A DNA stretch of 64,000 bases from Saussurea involucrata. Lineage: Eukaryota; Streptophyta; Magnoliopsida; Asterales; Asteraceae. The stretch spans positions 23,652,501 through 23,716,500 of the forward strand of contig CM066322.1 of NCBI GenBank assembly GCA_033807775.1. Reading direction: 5' to 3'. Shown here piece by piece: positions 24,506 to 36,500 of this stretch. How positions within the stretch are numbered: position 1 is the first letter of the stretch; the number at the start of each line of letters is the position of its first letter. Both the position numbers and the translations under genes were made by a program. The notes under the pieces are model-generated. The model saw nothing but the letters and a program-made list of their open reading frames with translations. It was not told where the DNA came from and did no database searches.

Positions 24506-27500
24506 ATAAGTTTGAGAGATTTAGGTGTTGATTTTGGATACCTAGACTCAAACTAGCGTTTGTTTAAGTAAATGAGAGTGAAATTCACCTTTAGGCACTT
24601 TAAGATAGGATGTTTTGAAGTTGATGGATGTTGTTAGAAACGAGAGTCACGTCGAGAGTAACAAGGATAATCATGTATGGTGCGTTCATAGTGACACCTG
24701 GCCAGTGTCATGGTAAACCTACTAGTACATGTGCGTACTTGAATTACTTTAATGTGATGATCGTTGGGGTAGTGAAGAAGGTTCTAAACTAGTAGTCGTT
24801 GGAATATATGGACGATTCTATTATTAGTCAGTTGAAGTGACGTTAAGCATGATACTTGCTTTAAGCAAACCGTTTCGGATCAAGATTGATGGTTGGACTA
24901 GAACCATAGGCTTATTGAGCCGACTTTGAATTGGGGAAAAACCGTAAGGTTTATCGAGGTAATTTCCGACTTAGCCTTAAGAGGTTAAAGTATCCGGGTG
25001 AAAATAGTGGACCGGAGGATTTTGGAGGAGTATGAGTTTAGACGTTGAGTGCCGACTAAATTATGCACGAAATTTATTTTTGAAAATAAATTGCATTAAG
25101 TATTTCTTGTGTTTCAAATCCATATATGGATTGTGTTACAATTGTGGGAAATGTTTAGCACACACACAAGATTTTAAATCATGGGTTTTGAACCTGCACG
25201 AAAGTATTTTATTACGGGAGTTGTGAGCCCGTCGGAACTTGTTCCGTTTTATTATTGTTCAACATTACTTTATGATACAGTGATATCCATATTTTATGAC
25301 GTTTAAGATGCTGGGCAAGTGACTACGGCTTATAACTTTAACATTGGATCTCCTCCACATATGTTAGAGTTTGGACGGAAAGTTATCTTCCATTACGGCT
25401 ATGTAAAGTTATTTTGGAGAATTTGTTTAATGTGAATTGTTAAACAATGTTGTTTATGTGGTATTACCATAGAAGGGATTTTGGATTTTGGTATTTTAGC
25501 CATGATTTTGCTTAATGCAATTTAACTTTGGAAGCACAATGTTTGGTGCTATTTTGTTGACTTGGAGTCATTGAGTTCGTGGAATTTCATGGAGTTTTAT
25601 TGTACGACGTTTTGTGTCGTGTGGGTACAATTTTACAATGTGCATACTCTATTTGCTTATGTGAAAATTTTACGAGTTAAGTTGGGCATTTGGTCTCACT
25701 CGAGTTTTGTTGAGTAAAGTTAATTTTATGCCACAAGGCGACTAAGAAAAGATGAGTTTTGGAACTCTAGTGTCGCGTAACTTTTCTTTCAAGAGTTTGT
25801 GTGATCAAGTATTACGTTGCAATTAGTTCAGGGTATGAATCGACTTATACATGGCTTAAGTGATGCATGAAAGGATATTTTGGTAATATTTCATAACAAA
25901 TAGTTTGGTGTGCTTTCGGTCAGTTAAATGTTTTATTATCATTTTCGCGTAAATGTGTTATATCGACTTAGGGGTATGCATATCATGGTAACCATTATTT
26001 TTCGACATTTTGATAAACGAGTCGTGCATGAAAATGTTTTATTAACTCCTTGTTTAAACGAGAGACCATTTGGTCAAAACATGTTTTAGAGGTGTGAGGA
26101 TCACGGATGGTTTACAATACGTGATATTTGAAAAATACAAATGTATGAGTCGCCGACATTGGTCAATTTTGATTGGCCGAATATTTTTGGAAAATTGAAA
26201 ACCTGTTGGTTTGGAGGAAATGTGTATTTTGGAGTATTTTGACAAACACATTTTTTTAGCGACGACGTTTTGACGTTTTATGTTCCAAGTGCGAAATTTT
26301 GACGAAAGTAATTCATGGTAAAGATTTTATAAAACTTGTTTGTATAAAACTATAGTGCGTGGAATTCCTTATGTTTTGAACATTGATGCGCACCGTTGGT
26401 GCAATTTGGAATTTGAAAATAGGTTTAAACCCCTTTTTGGTGTCACTAAATTATTAACACTTATTTCCTCGTATGTTTTGGAAAGACGCATTGTTGTGTA
26501 CAAATTTTCCAAAAACGTTTTACTCATGTGTCATTATATGACCGGATGAGAAAATTTTGGAAATGGATCGGTTTGGTCTTTAAATTTGGAGCCTACACAA
26601 GTCGTTTTGTGTTTTGACTGAGGTGTAATTAGGAATCGTTTCCTTGTTTTGTATAATAAACTGACGTGCGCGAATTTGATTGGTAAATCTTGTTCCATGC
26701 CATCTTATGGTTGGAAAAGAAATTTTGGAGTCAAATGTCGTTTGGGTTCCTTTGGAAACACATGCATACCTTTTGTTGCACCCTGTTTAAAGTCGGGTAG
26801 TTACGTTATGTACATGTCATGAGTCAACCATACTAGAACTATGGCGGTTAATTTTAAAGAAGTTGTTTATTACGCTTTTTGCGTTTGTGAACAATCTGAA
26901 CTGCAAAGAAATAATTTTCAACATGATTTCATATGTGAGACGAGCGCGTCCATTTTTGCATAGATACCTAACTGATAGTAGTTTTCTATGCGTATGATTT
27001 ATTGGATATGAAAATCTTTGTGTTGAAAATTTGTTAAATACTTTGTTAATAGGCATCTTTGTTAAATGTTCGCTTGAAAACCTTGAACTCATTAGGACCT
27101 TGAGATAAGTGAGTAACCCGAGTGAAAATAAGTGTGTAGAACCTCGACTGTGAAGAGTTGGGCGTTCAGGCATGTGTTGTGACTATAGGCCGGGTGATAT
27201 CGGTAGCAAGGTCAATGTGTTTATAGTAATTTGAGGGTTAGACTTGCGTTAACGCGTTTCGAGGTTAGTGTAGCCACTTTGTTGACAACCTTGGTGTTGT
27301 GGAAACACTCAGTAATCAGAACTCATGTGTGTAGTCCTGTTAGAGTTCAAAGCTTGGTGATATGACTAGGCGTCAACCTTTGTGGACTTGAGGTCGGAAG
27401 CCGTTAGTGTAATCGGGGGATTGTAGCCAATTTTAAAAGGATGATGTTAATGGTAGTAGTAATCTTAAGATACTCAATTGTGATGAGTGGTTGTAGTGGA

Positions 27501-27935
27501 ATAACCTTCGCGTATGGTTATAGGACTTGTTGGTTTTATGATTGTTGGGATAGATTCTTGGAGTATATTAGAACTCGTTGGATGTGGACGGCCGTTAACG
27601 ATAAGGACAATTGAAATTAGAAGATTCAGTTGGTCTCAGTATTAATTAGGCCTTGAATTGACTTAGAGTCTGAACCGTAATCAGGATGTATGGAACATCT
27701 AAGGTTGGGAGACAACCGAAGTCGTTTGACCAGGAATTATTCAAGTTGTCGGAGTGTTCTTCCGGACATAAGTACAGAGTACTTGAAGGGAATTGTTGGT
27801 AATAAATTGTTTGAGGAATTGCCTTTACAGACGAGGTGGGAAATTTAGATGCCAGTTGGGAATGGATGAATTATGGTCGACGGTCAGTCGGTTGACCTTG
27901 GGTTGCAAAGGATATAGATTTCGGGGACGAAATCA
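24506..27935 (+). other. Non-coding internal domain of the LARD
   Basis: About 3.4 kb without any frame resembling gag, protease, RT, RNase H or integrase; the longest frame is about 118 codons (on the minus strand). The first 200 bases share blocks with the Ty3 leader: ACCTAGACT(C/T)AAACT and CACCTGGCCAGTGT. Long AT/GT-rich sequence follows. I infer mobilisation in trans. Confidence 0.75.
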
Positions 27936-27953
27936 TTTTAAGGTTGGGAGAAT
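27934..27953 (+). other. Polypurine tract of the LARD
   Basis: AAGGTTGGGAGAA stands directly before the 3' LTR TG. It is less pure than the Ty3 PPT. Confidence 0.7.
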
Positions 27954-30819
27954 TGTAACACCCCAAATCTGCATTATTTGTCAAGGGCCAATGTGAGGTT
28001 TCATGCATGCAAGCGCTATCGTGTACCCAACTTTATTCTCGAGCTCAAGAATCGGTTTCGGGTTGGAAAAGGATCATTGGACAGCAGGTGGGGCATGGAC
28101 GACGACAATGACCAGCGACAATGCCCCGGGCATTGTCGCGATGGGGGCTCGAATTGGAAAATCAAGCAGAGAGCAGTACATGGAGGGCGACAATGCCCAG
28201 CGACAATGCCCCGGGCATTGTCGCGATGGGGGCTCGAATTGGAAAATCAAGCAGAGAGCAGTACATGGAGGGCGACAATGCCCAGCGACAATTCCCCGGG
28301 CATTGTCGCATGTGTCAATGTCACGCTTAGGGACCGAGGGGCTGTTTATCAGCGGGTTTTGGCAGCTCATTAGGTCATTTTCTGCTGTTTCTCTTCAAGG
28401 GACGATTTCACCTTTGCTAGGTGCGATTTTTGCTCTCAAGGTTGGTAAGTCTCTTCTTCCTTTCACCTCGCATCATTTATGAATCTCATCCACCACTTTT
28501 ATAAGAAACCTTCTCCATCTCTAGGTCATTGAGTGATTCTCATCTTCAAGGAGACTCAAGTGTTCAAAGGAATTCCTCTTCCATCATTTAGGGTTTTGGG
28601 GTTTCTTTATAACAACCCTCTAAGGTGAGTTTTCCTTCGAATGTTAAGCTAAACACTCACTTATACTTGATCTCTTACCTTCCTTGCACATTATAACTCA
28701 TTATGGAAATTAGGGTTTGGGCATATGTTAAGATATTGGTGTAAAATGTTGGGAAACGATTTGGTATGGTTGATTTTGAATATTGATGATTGGAAAATCA
28801 TGAATCTAGGTTTTGAAAGTTATGGCCTTAGGATGCAAACTTCATCAAAGGAGCTTAAGTTTGGAGAGCTCTAGATTTAGCTTAATCTAGCAAAGGTGAG
28901 TTCAAGTTACTTTGCGAAAACTTTGTACATGCCAAAATGAGTATTTTACAAATATTTGTGTGTTTTACTTGAAAATGTTTATGGTTGAGTTATTTGGATA
29001 GTTTAACTCTTTCGAAGTGTTTATCTTCATAAATGTTTAAAACACCCATATTTGGGGCTTTTGGATAATTGGATGGTTAGAAACCATATTTTGTCTTTAA
29101 AAGATTAATTGCTCAAAATGAGGTTTATTTGATGGTTTAATCATGATAGCGTATTTGATTTTAATAAACCATTTGGGAAATGCACTTTTAAGTGTTATGT
29201 GTCATTTTGAGAATTATAAGGGTGTGAGTCCTTTGGGAAAACCCTTTTTGCTTAACCGTGTCAGGTTTCGGGTTAATAACAGTTTTGTGGTACTTGTTTA
29301 CCTAAATGATGTTTAGATGCATTTTATTGCACATGATTAATATTTACATGCTAGGGTGGAGTCTAGGATGTGTTATATGCTTAATTGCATTTCATTTGCA
29401 TGATTTGATGTTGATAAATGATCATTAGATCTTTGAGTAGAGGGCTTGGTTTTGGACTCGATTGAGTCTTGATGGCATTCGCCCGGTTTTATTAAGCTCG
29501 GCGTGGGCTTGGGGTTTGCATTGCATGAGTTGCATTATGTTTGAAATTTACATGAGTTTGAATGCATTAGTTATTATTTTGAGGTCATGTATGAATTTTT
29601 AAGTTAAGTAAGCTTGTTTTGGATGGTGGGTTTTCCAAGGTAAAGACCTAGTATGGTTGAACTTGAGGGCTTGGACTAAAGACCTAGTATGGTTGATGTC
29701 TAAGAGGGGCTAAAGACCTAGTATGGTTGATGCCGAAGACGGACTAAAGACCTAGTATGGTTGATATCTGAGATGGACTAAAGACCTAGTATGGTTGATG
29801 TCTAAGATGGGCTAAAGATCTAGTATGATTGATGCCAAGGATTTACTAAAGACCTAGTATGGTTGATGTCATCCGTTTTCCACATCCAAGAAGCTTACTT
29901 ACATTTATTTAATCGTGGTTTAATTTATGTGTTTGCCACATCTGATGAGATCGGGCCTCCCCCGTCACCGAAGGGTGTTGATTTTGGGTAATTTATCTAT
30001 TCACATTGTTGAGGTTATATTACATGCATATGGATTGTTTTCCATGATTGATGGACGGATTTATGTTACATTCTTATTGGACGTTTTGACTGCTGGAGTT
30101 TTATTTTATGGTATTTGGATTTTAATACATTTTACGTTGCGTGAGTTTTGCTTCGTATTAAGTTTCCAACGAAAGAGTATATTTAAATGGATGGTTTCCA
30201 TGTTTTACGGGTTGAGTATGTATTGCCAACCGTATTTGAAGGTTTTGCCTAAAACTAGATTTATTCACGTATTTGAGTGGGTTGGGGTTCGTAACTCATT
30301 TTTGGAAAACGCTTTACACTTTTGGGGAAGATTCCCATGGATTTGGGTGCGTTGGAAAATGAGTCGTTTATGTCTATTTTGAGAACTCTTTGGAAAGGAT
30401 AACCTTTGTCGCAAACTTTCATTAAAGATTTGTTGAATCATGACTAAAACCACTAATCCATGATTTATGTTTTTATACAGTCATGATAAAATGCTTGAAC
30501 TCACTAGGCGTAAGCCTAACCCTTTTTATTTGTCGGCATGTGCAACAGGCTCAGGTTGGGGTAGCTCTAGCTACATTGTGAAGTGGCGAGTGATAGTAGA
30601 GTGCACGAGAGGTAACTTGAGTAGTGAAGTCTTCCGCACGTACTTGGAATTAGCAACTTGTGTTGTGTTAAGTAACACCCGTTTAAGTTATTCTATTTGG
30701 GAATTAATGTTTAAATTCCGAGGTATATTAAGGAGTGAATTGTAGAAATGATTTTATCTTGTTGGGTTATTTATTGAAATTTTTATTTAGTTGCTCGTTC
30801 CAAATTTGAGGGTGTTACA
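27954..30819 (+). repeat. 3' LTR of the LARD
   Basis: 2866 bp, 69 bp longer than the 5' copy. The difference lies at about 28120-28310, where an approximately 84-bp unit (GGGGGCTCGAATTGGAAAAT ... CCCGGGCATTGTCGC) appears twice against once. Presumed introns are 28625-28831 and 28896-30548. The minisatellite is at 29638-29875. Confidence 0.9.
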
Positions 30820-31798
30820 GTATCCACCGCACGTTCTCCCTTTCACAAAGAAGCTCCAATTTGGAACAAAGAATTGCTTTTTCCTTCTGATCCCCTGGAC
30901 CGTAAATGTTTACACATCCCACCAGTCCATCCTTATTTGCCCATTTTCCCACAACCGCGATAAAGTTTTCTTCCTGAATGACAACATCACAATGGAAAGA
31001 GCTTTTGTTCCAAACCGTCAATAAACCCCCAGAATTACCCGAAGCTGGTTCATGAACGAAATCCCCATCTCCCGCTCCCCATAAATTTGCCACCTCCCTT
31101 GCATCCATCCTTTTCATTTTTGTTTCCTGTAACATTAAGAAACACAACCTCTCTTTTGTACAAATTTCTCGAACCCATTGTTTTTTGTTTTTCGACCCAA
31201 GTCACCTTTTATTTAGAGATACAATCTTCATTAAATCTCACTCATAAAACGACACTGTCCCAGTATTTTCAGGCCTTCTTCGCCACTGTACACCGTGAAT
31301 TCATCTTTCCCTCTTTCGATTTCCACTTGACCCCTAACGCATTACCACACTCTTCTAATCCTTCTTGACTATCCAAACTTTTCAGTTCGTTTGAGAGAGT
31401 TACCTTTGCCGCCAACGAAATTGATCCCCCCCTCCCTGTGATCCCGTCTTGCCTTTCCTGTTCATCTCCTCCCCTTTCGACGATTTCTTTTGAGTTCCTT
31501 TCTTTTGTGGATTACCCCTCACCATTTGTTTCAAATAATGGAAGCTTACCCTATTTCTTCCAAAAGCCAAATTATCTTTCCTTTTCAATTTTGATGAGTC
31601 GCCACTGTTAACCGACTTTTTTTCTCTTGTTGATTTGGAGTTTTTTCCACAGCCACCTGTTGTTTCACCACCATTATTCACATGAGTCCCAATCAATTCG
31701 TTTAATAATTCTCCATTTAGGTCTGCTTTAAAGTCTGCCGCTTTTTCTTTCCAGTTGGGCCTCGAAACATCATGCCCCATCTCCCCCACGAAAGTATT
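30820..31798 (-). pseudogene. LINE: end of ORF1 and start of ORF2 endonuclease
   Basis: 31789-31400 reads as a basic, Ser/Lys-rich tail of ORF1 (KKGTQKKSSKGEEMNRKGK) continuous across the Ty3 insertion. After a stop-rich gap, 31147-30820 reads as the apurinic endonuclease domain of ORF2 with LQETK (near 31129), GAGDGDFVHEPASGNSGG and VNIYGPGDQKEK. The endonuclease is cut by the LARD at 30819/21694. Confidence 0.85.
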
Positions 31799-33329
31799 TG
31801 TAATACCCCGGGTAATTCAGTTATATAAATTCCCTATCAGTTAAATTATTTAACCTTAAGATTTGATGTTTAGGATAAGTATGAGATAAGTTATAAGTTC
31901 AAGGGTGTTTTGGTACTTATTATATAATTTCAACCAAAAGTGGAAGATTGATACTTAAATATCTTAAGTATTCAGGTTACCACTTTCCTTATTCAGAAAG
32001 TGTGTATGTGTGTGTACATTTTGAGAGAAAAAAGAAGCAGAGGAAGAAAACGTACGGATAGGCCTTCAATTGATTGTGCTGGAATCGAATTGGAGGTAAG
32101 TTCCTTTACAATTTGTGTTTATAATCAGTAGTATTAGACTTCTATCGGTTTAGAATTTCTAAATTCGCGACTTGATTGGATTTCAATCGATTTCTGGGTA
32201 AATGGAAACCGACTATGTTCTTGAGAGTCCCGTTGAAATCCCGGTAGACTCCCGGTAGTGTGAGTCCCGGTATAGGAGACTCCCGGTAATGTGAGTCCCG
32301 GTAATGTGAGTCCCGGTATTGTGAGTCCCGGTATAGCATACTTCCGGTAGTGTAGAGTTCCAGTAATGTGAACTCCCGGTATAGGAACTCCCGGTACTGA
32401 AGAGTCCCGGTACTGTATAAGTCCCGGTAACCTGTGTAGTCCCGGTAGTGGGTTAAGTGCAGTGTAATGGGACAGTTGATGATAGGAAATTGTTAGGCTT
32501 TAGGTATTTGGTTAGTAAAGCGATGTATGTATCTTAACTTGTTTCAGATTCCGTGGAGTCATGATAAGAGATAAGATCATTTTGAAAGGAGCTTGCGAGC
32601 GTGTGTAATAATCAAGACAGGTGAGTTTACTTTGAAAACGTTTTTAACTGGAATACGTATATGTGTGGATTGGGAATGCAATTGTTGATGACTATGTGTT
32701 TATATGTGTGATATATGTGAATTATAATATAGTGAGGTATTATATTTACATGAGTATTATAATGCGTTATAATACGTTGGCCGGGTTTAGGACCGGTGTG
32801 TTTGGCTATAGAATCTGTATAGCGTTGTTTGGCTGTAGATGTTGTACAGCGTTGTAAATTATTAGTTGGCTTGCTACCAACTAATATGGCCAGGAGGAAT
32901 GAGAAGGGAAAGTATAGGATATGTGAACTTAATTGGATGTATATGATTGTGTTGCGTGATTTATATGAATGAAGTTTATATAAATGGTTTTTAAACTAAC
33001 AGGGATTTCTCACTTAGGCCATCAGGTCTAACCCTCATTTTGTTTTAAAAATATGTACTCCAGGTGGTGGATCAAGTAAGAGCAAGTAATTAGAGTAACC
33101 GATGGATGGCTTGTGTGAAGAATTATAAGATGAAGATTTTGGCTTGTTTAGCAGTTGTACCACAATATTAAATGTTATGTATGTAAATAGTACAAAGATT
33201 GTAGTAGAATGGTTTTCTTCCGATTGTAAAAGACTATGGGACCATACTTGTAATGTGAAGTTCGTTTGTTATATCTATGTTGTGTTACATTATGTGATAT
33301 GTTGTGTATATGGGATTTGGGTTGTTACA
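31799..33329 (+). repeat. 5' LTR of the Ty3 element
   Basis: 1531 bp, TGTAATACCCCGGGTAATTC ... GGGTTGTTACA. It contains a GAGTCCCGGTA minisatellite (32222-32450). Presumed introns run 32096-32547 (GTAAGT to TTTCAG) and 32621-33063 (GTGAGT to CTCCAG, CTAAC at 33028-33032). Confidence 0.93.
32222..32450. repeat. GAGTCCCGGTA minisatellite
   Basis: About 16 degenerate units of AGTCCCGGTA plus a 3-6 base linker. The copy in the 3' LTR is at 38632-38860. It falls inside the first presumed LTR intron. Confidence 0.9.
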
Positions 33330-33331
33330 AA

Positions 33332-33343
33332 TGGTATCAGAGC
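33332..33343 (+). other. Primer binding site of the Ty3 element
   Basis: TGGTATCAGAGC (then C), complementary to the initiator tRNA-Met 3' end, starts 3 bases after the 5' LTR. Confidence 0.93.
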
Positions 33344-33590
33344 CTTAGTTTTAGGGATTTAGGTATTTGTATCTGTACCTAGACTTAAACTGCATGTGAA
33401 GTAGGATGTCCCTATTATTGTAGAACCTCGGGATATTAAGTATAAAAGGTAGAAGGAACATCATGTAAGGTAATTTCATATTACACCTGGCCAGTGTAAT
33501 TGTGATCTTACAGGTACATGTTTGAACTGGAATACCTTGTTATACGGGGTATGTGCTTATGTGTATATTAATCTTGTTTAAATCTACAGA

Positions 33591-36500
33591 ATGGCAAGCG
33601 GTACGCGAAATTCGAATCGAGGAGGAGGAAGAAATCCAAATAGAACTAATCCGCCAATAGGAACGGGGGACAGGGGAGGCAGAACAGGGGGCAGAGTCGG
33701 GGGCAGAACTGGGGGTAGAGCTGGAGGTCGAGCCGGAGGCATAGTCCAACCAAATATTACAGAGTTCGTTACCAGGGCTGATCTAATGGCAGAAATGGGA
33801 AGACTGCAGGATAGCATACAAACAATGTTTGAACAAAGTCGTAATAATGAAGCTGATAGACCAGATCCGGAACCTGAAGTCGAATTGCCAATCACCCCTA
33901 CGGTCTTACCGGTAATGAGAAAATGTGATTACAAGATGTTTCTTAGTTGCAAGCCTCCTACATTCTCAGGGGATCGGGATCCAGTGAAAGCAATGAGATG
34001 GATGAAGGAAATAGAAGCCATTTTCAAAACAAGCAAGTGTGCGGATGAAGATAGGGTATTGTACGGGGCAACAATGTTAAAAGGAGATGCTTTGTATTGG
34101 TGGGAATCTTTTATTCATTCTAAAGGATCTGATGTTTATTCTACCCTCTCTTGGGAAGAATTTGTGATAGCTTACAGTGAACAATTTTGTCCCCAAGCCG
34201 CCGTTAAACAACTGGAAGGAGAATTCATGAATTTGCAACAAGGAAACTTATCCGTTCGAGACTACACCGCTAGCTTTCTGGAAAAGTCTCGGTTCGCAGA
34301 ATACTACGTTGCTACGGAGACGATGAAGACGGAAAGGTTTATTTTTGGGCTGAACTCAGAAGTCAGAAAGTTAGTGACTGCAAAAGGACCTGATACCTTC
34401 TCGGCTGCAGTTAATGCCGCGGAGAATGTTGAACGAGATATTAGAAGAGATGCTGGCGATAAAAGTATCGGGAAGAGAAAGTGGGAAGGACCACAATACG
34501 ATCCGAAGAAGTCCCGATTTCAGAAATATGATAATCGTCCGCCATTTCGACCAGCGGAAAGACCATGTCAGAAGTGCAACCGTGTCCATCAAGGAAATTG
34601 CCAAGGTGATTTACGAGCGTGTTATAAGTGTGGGAAGACCGGACACGTCATCAAGGATTGTAAGGTAACGCGGTTATGTTTCTTATGCAATTCTCCGGAT
34701 CATCTTCAGTCAAACTGTCCGCGGGGGAGGATACAACAAGGTGGGTCATCGGGCAGGCCAGCGATTGTTAAACCAGTAATACCAAGACTGGAACCGCCAG
34801 TAACCAGAGGTCGTGCATTTCAAATGACTGAGAAAGAAGCGGAGGAAACCCCGGATGTGGTCACAGGTACATTTTTGATAAACTCTACACGTGCTAAGGT
34901 GTTGTTTGATTCCGGTGCAAACCGATCGTTTGTGTCACCTACATTTGCTGCTTGCCTGTGTTTGAAACCTAAAATGTTAGAACATGCTCTATTAGTAGAT
35001 ACTGCAAATGATAACCAAGTGTCGGTTAGAGAAATATTTGATGGTTGTGTGATAAATATAGAGGGGTGTGGAGTGCCTATACAACTGTTTCCTATAACTT
35101 TGATAGAGTTTGACGTAGTAGTGGGAATGGACTGGTTAGCCGAGAATCAGGCTAACATAGTGTGTGATAAGAAGTTAATAAATGTTGTATTACCTGAGAG
35201 GGGACCGGTAGTGATTTATGGTGATCGTAGGAATCATCAGTCCTGTCTTATATCGATAATAAAAGCACGTAGGTGTGTTAATAAGGGTTGTCAGAGTTAC
35301 TTGGCTTATGTGATAGATATTAAGACAAAAAAGAATAGGAAGGAAGATATCCCTATTGTTAGTGAATTCCCTGAAGTATTCCCCGAAGACTTGAATAGTC
35401 TTCCGCCTGTTAGACAAGTAGAGTTCGGTATAGACCTGGTTCCTGGAGCCACTCCTGTAGCCCGTGCACCGTATCGTTTGGCACCTCCAGAGATGAAAGA
35501 GATGATGGCACAACTGCAAGACCTATCCGATAAAGGCTTCATCAGACCTAGTTCTTCACCGTGGGGAGCACCAGTGTTATTTGTGAAAAAGAAGGATGGT
35601 TCGATGAGAATGTGTATCGACTACCGAGAACTGAATAAGCGCACGATAAAGAACAAGTATCCGCTACCTCGAATTGATGACCTCTTCGATCAGTTAGTTG
35701 GAGCTTGCTATTTCTCCAAGATTGATCTAAGGTCCGGTTATCACCAGTTGAAAGTTAAAGAAGAAGACGTTTTAAAGACTGCTTTTCGAACAAGGTATGG
35801 TCATCATGAATTCTTAGTGATGCCGTTTGGACTGACGAACGCTCCAGCTGCCTTTATGGATTTAATGAATCGGGTATGTAAGCCGTATCTCGATAAATTC
35901 GTTATTGTATTTATCGATGATATCCTTATCTATTCCCGATCCAAGGAAGAGCATGCGCAACATCTTCGTTTGGTTCTGGAGCTACTGAAGAAGGAAAAGT
36001 TGTATGCAAAATTTTCTAAATGTGAATTCTGGCTGCGGAAAGTTCAATTTCTGGGGCACGTGGTTTCTGAGAAAGGTATACAAGTTGATCCGATGAAAGT
36101 GGAAGCAGTTGAAAAGTGGGAACCGCCGAAGACAGCAATCGAAGTACGTAGTTTTCTGGGTTTAGCCGGCTACTATCGGAAATTCATAAAAGACTTCTCT
36201 CGTATCGCAACGCCTTTGACTAAGCTGACCCGGAAGAACCTGAAATTTGAATGGAAAGAACAACAAGACGAGGCATTCCGGATATTGAAAGAGAAACTGT
36301 GCAGCGCGCCGATTCTATCACTACCTGAAGGTTCAGAAGACTTTGTGGTTTATAGTGATGCATCCAAATTGGGGTTGGGATGTGTGCTTATGCAGCATGG
36401 GAAAGTTATTGCTTATGCTTCTCGTCAATTAAAGGATCATGAAAGGCAGTATCCTACGCACGACATGGAGCTTGCAGCAGTCGTTTTCGCGTTAAAGATT

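Larger units (their letters stand above)
21694..30819 (+). mobile_element. LARD-like non-autonomous LTR retrotransposon
   Basis: A 9126-bp element with 5' LTR 21694-24490, 3' LTR 27954-30819, PBS 24494-24505 and a GTATC duplication at 21689-21693 and 30820-30824. The 3.46-kb internal region has no gag or pol reading frame. Its last 40 bases (TTTCGGGGACGAAATC ... AAGGTTGGGAGAAT) look like the pol end and PPT of Tekay/Del chromoviruses. The leader just after the PBS resembles that of the intact Ty3 element at 31799. By eye the LTRs differ at only some 15-20 positions plus one 69-bp length change, so the insertion is young. Confidence 0.92.
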
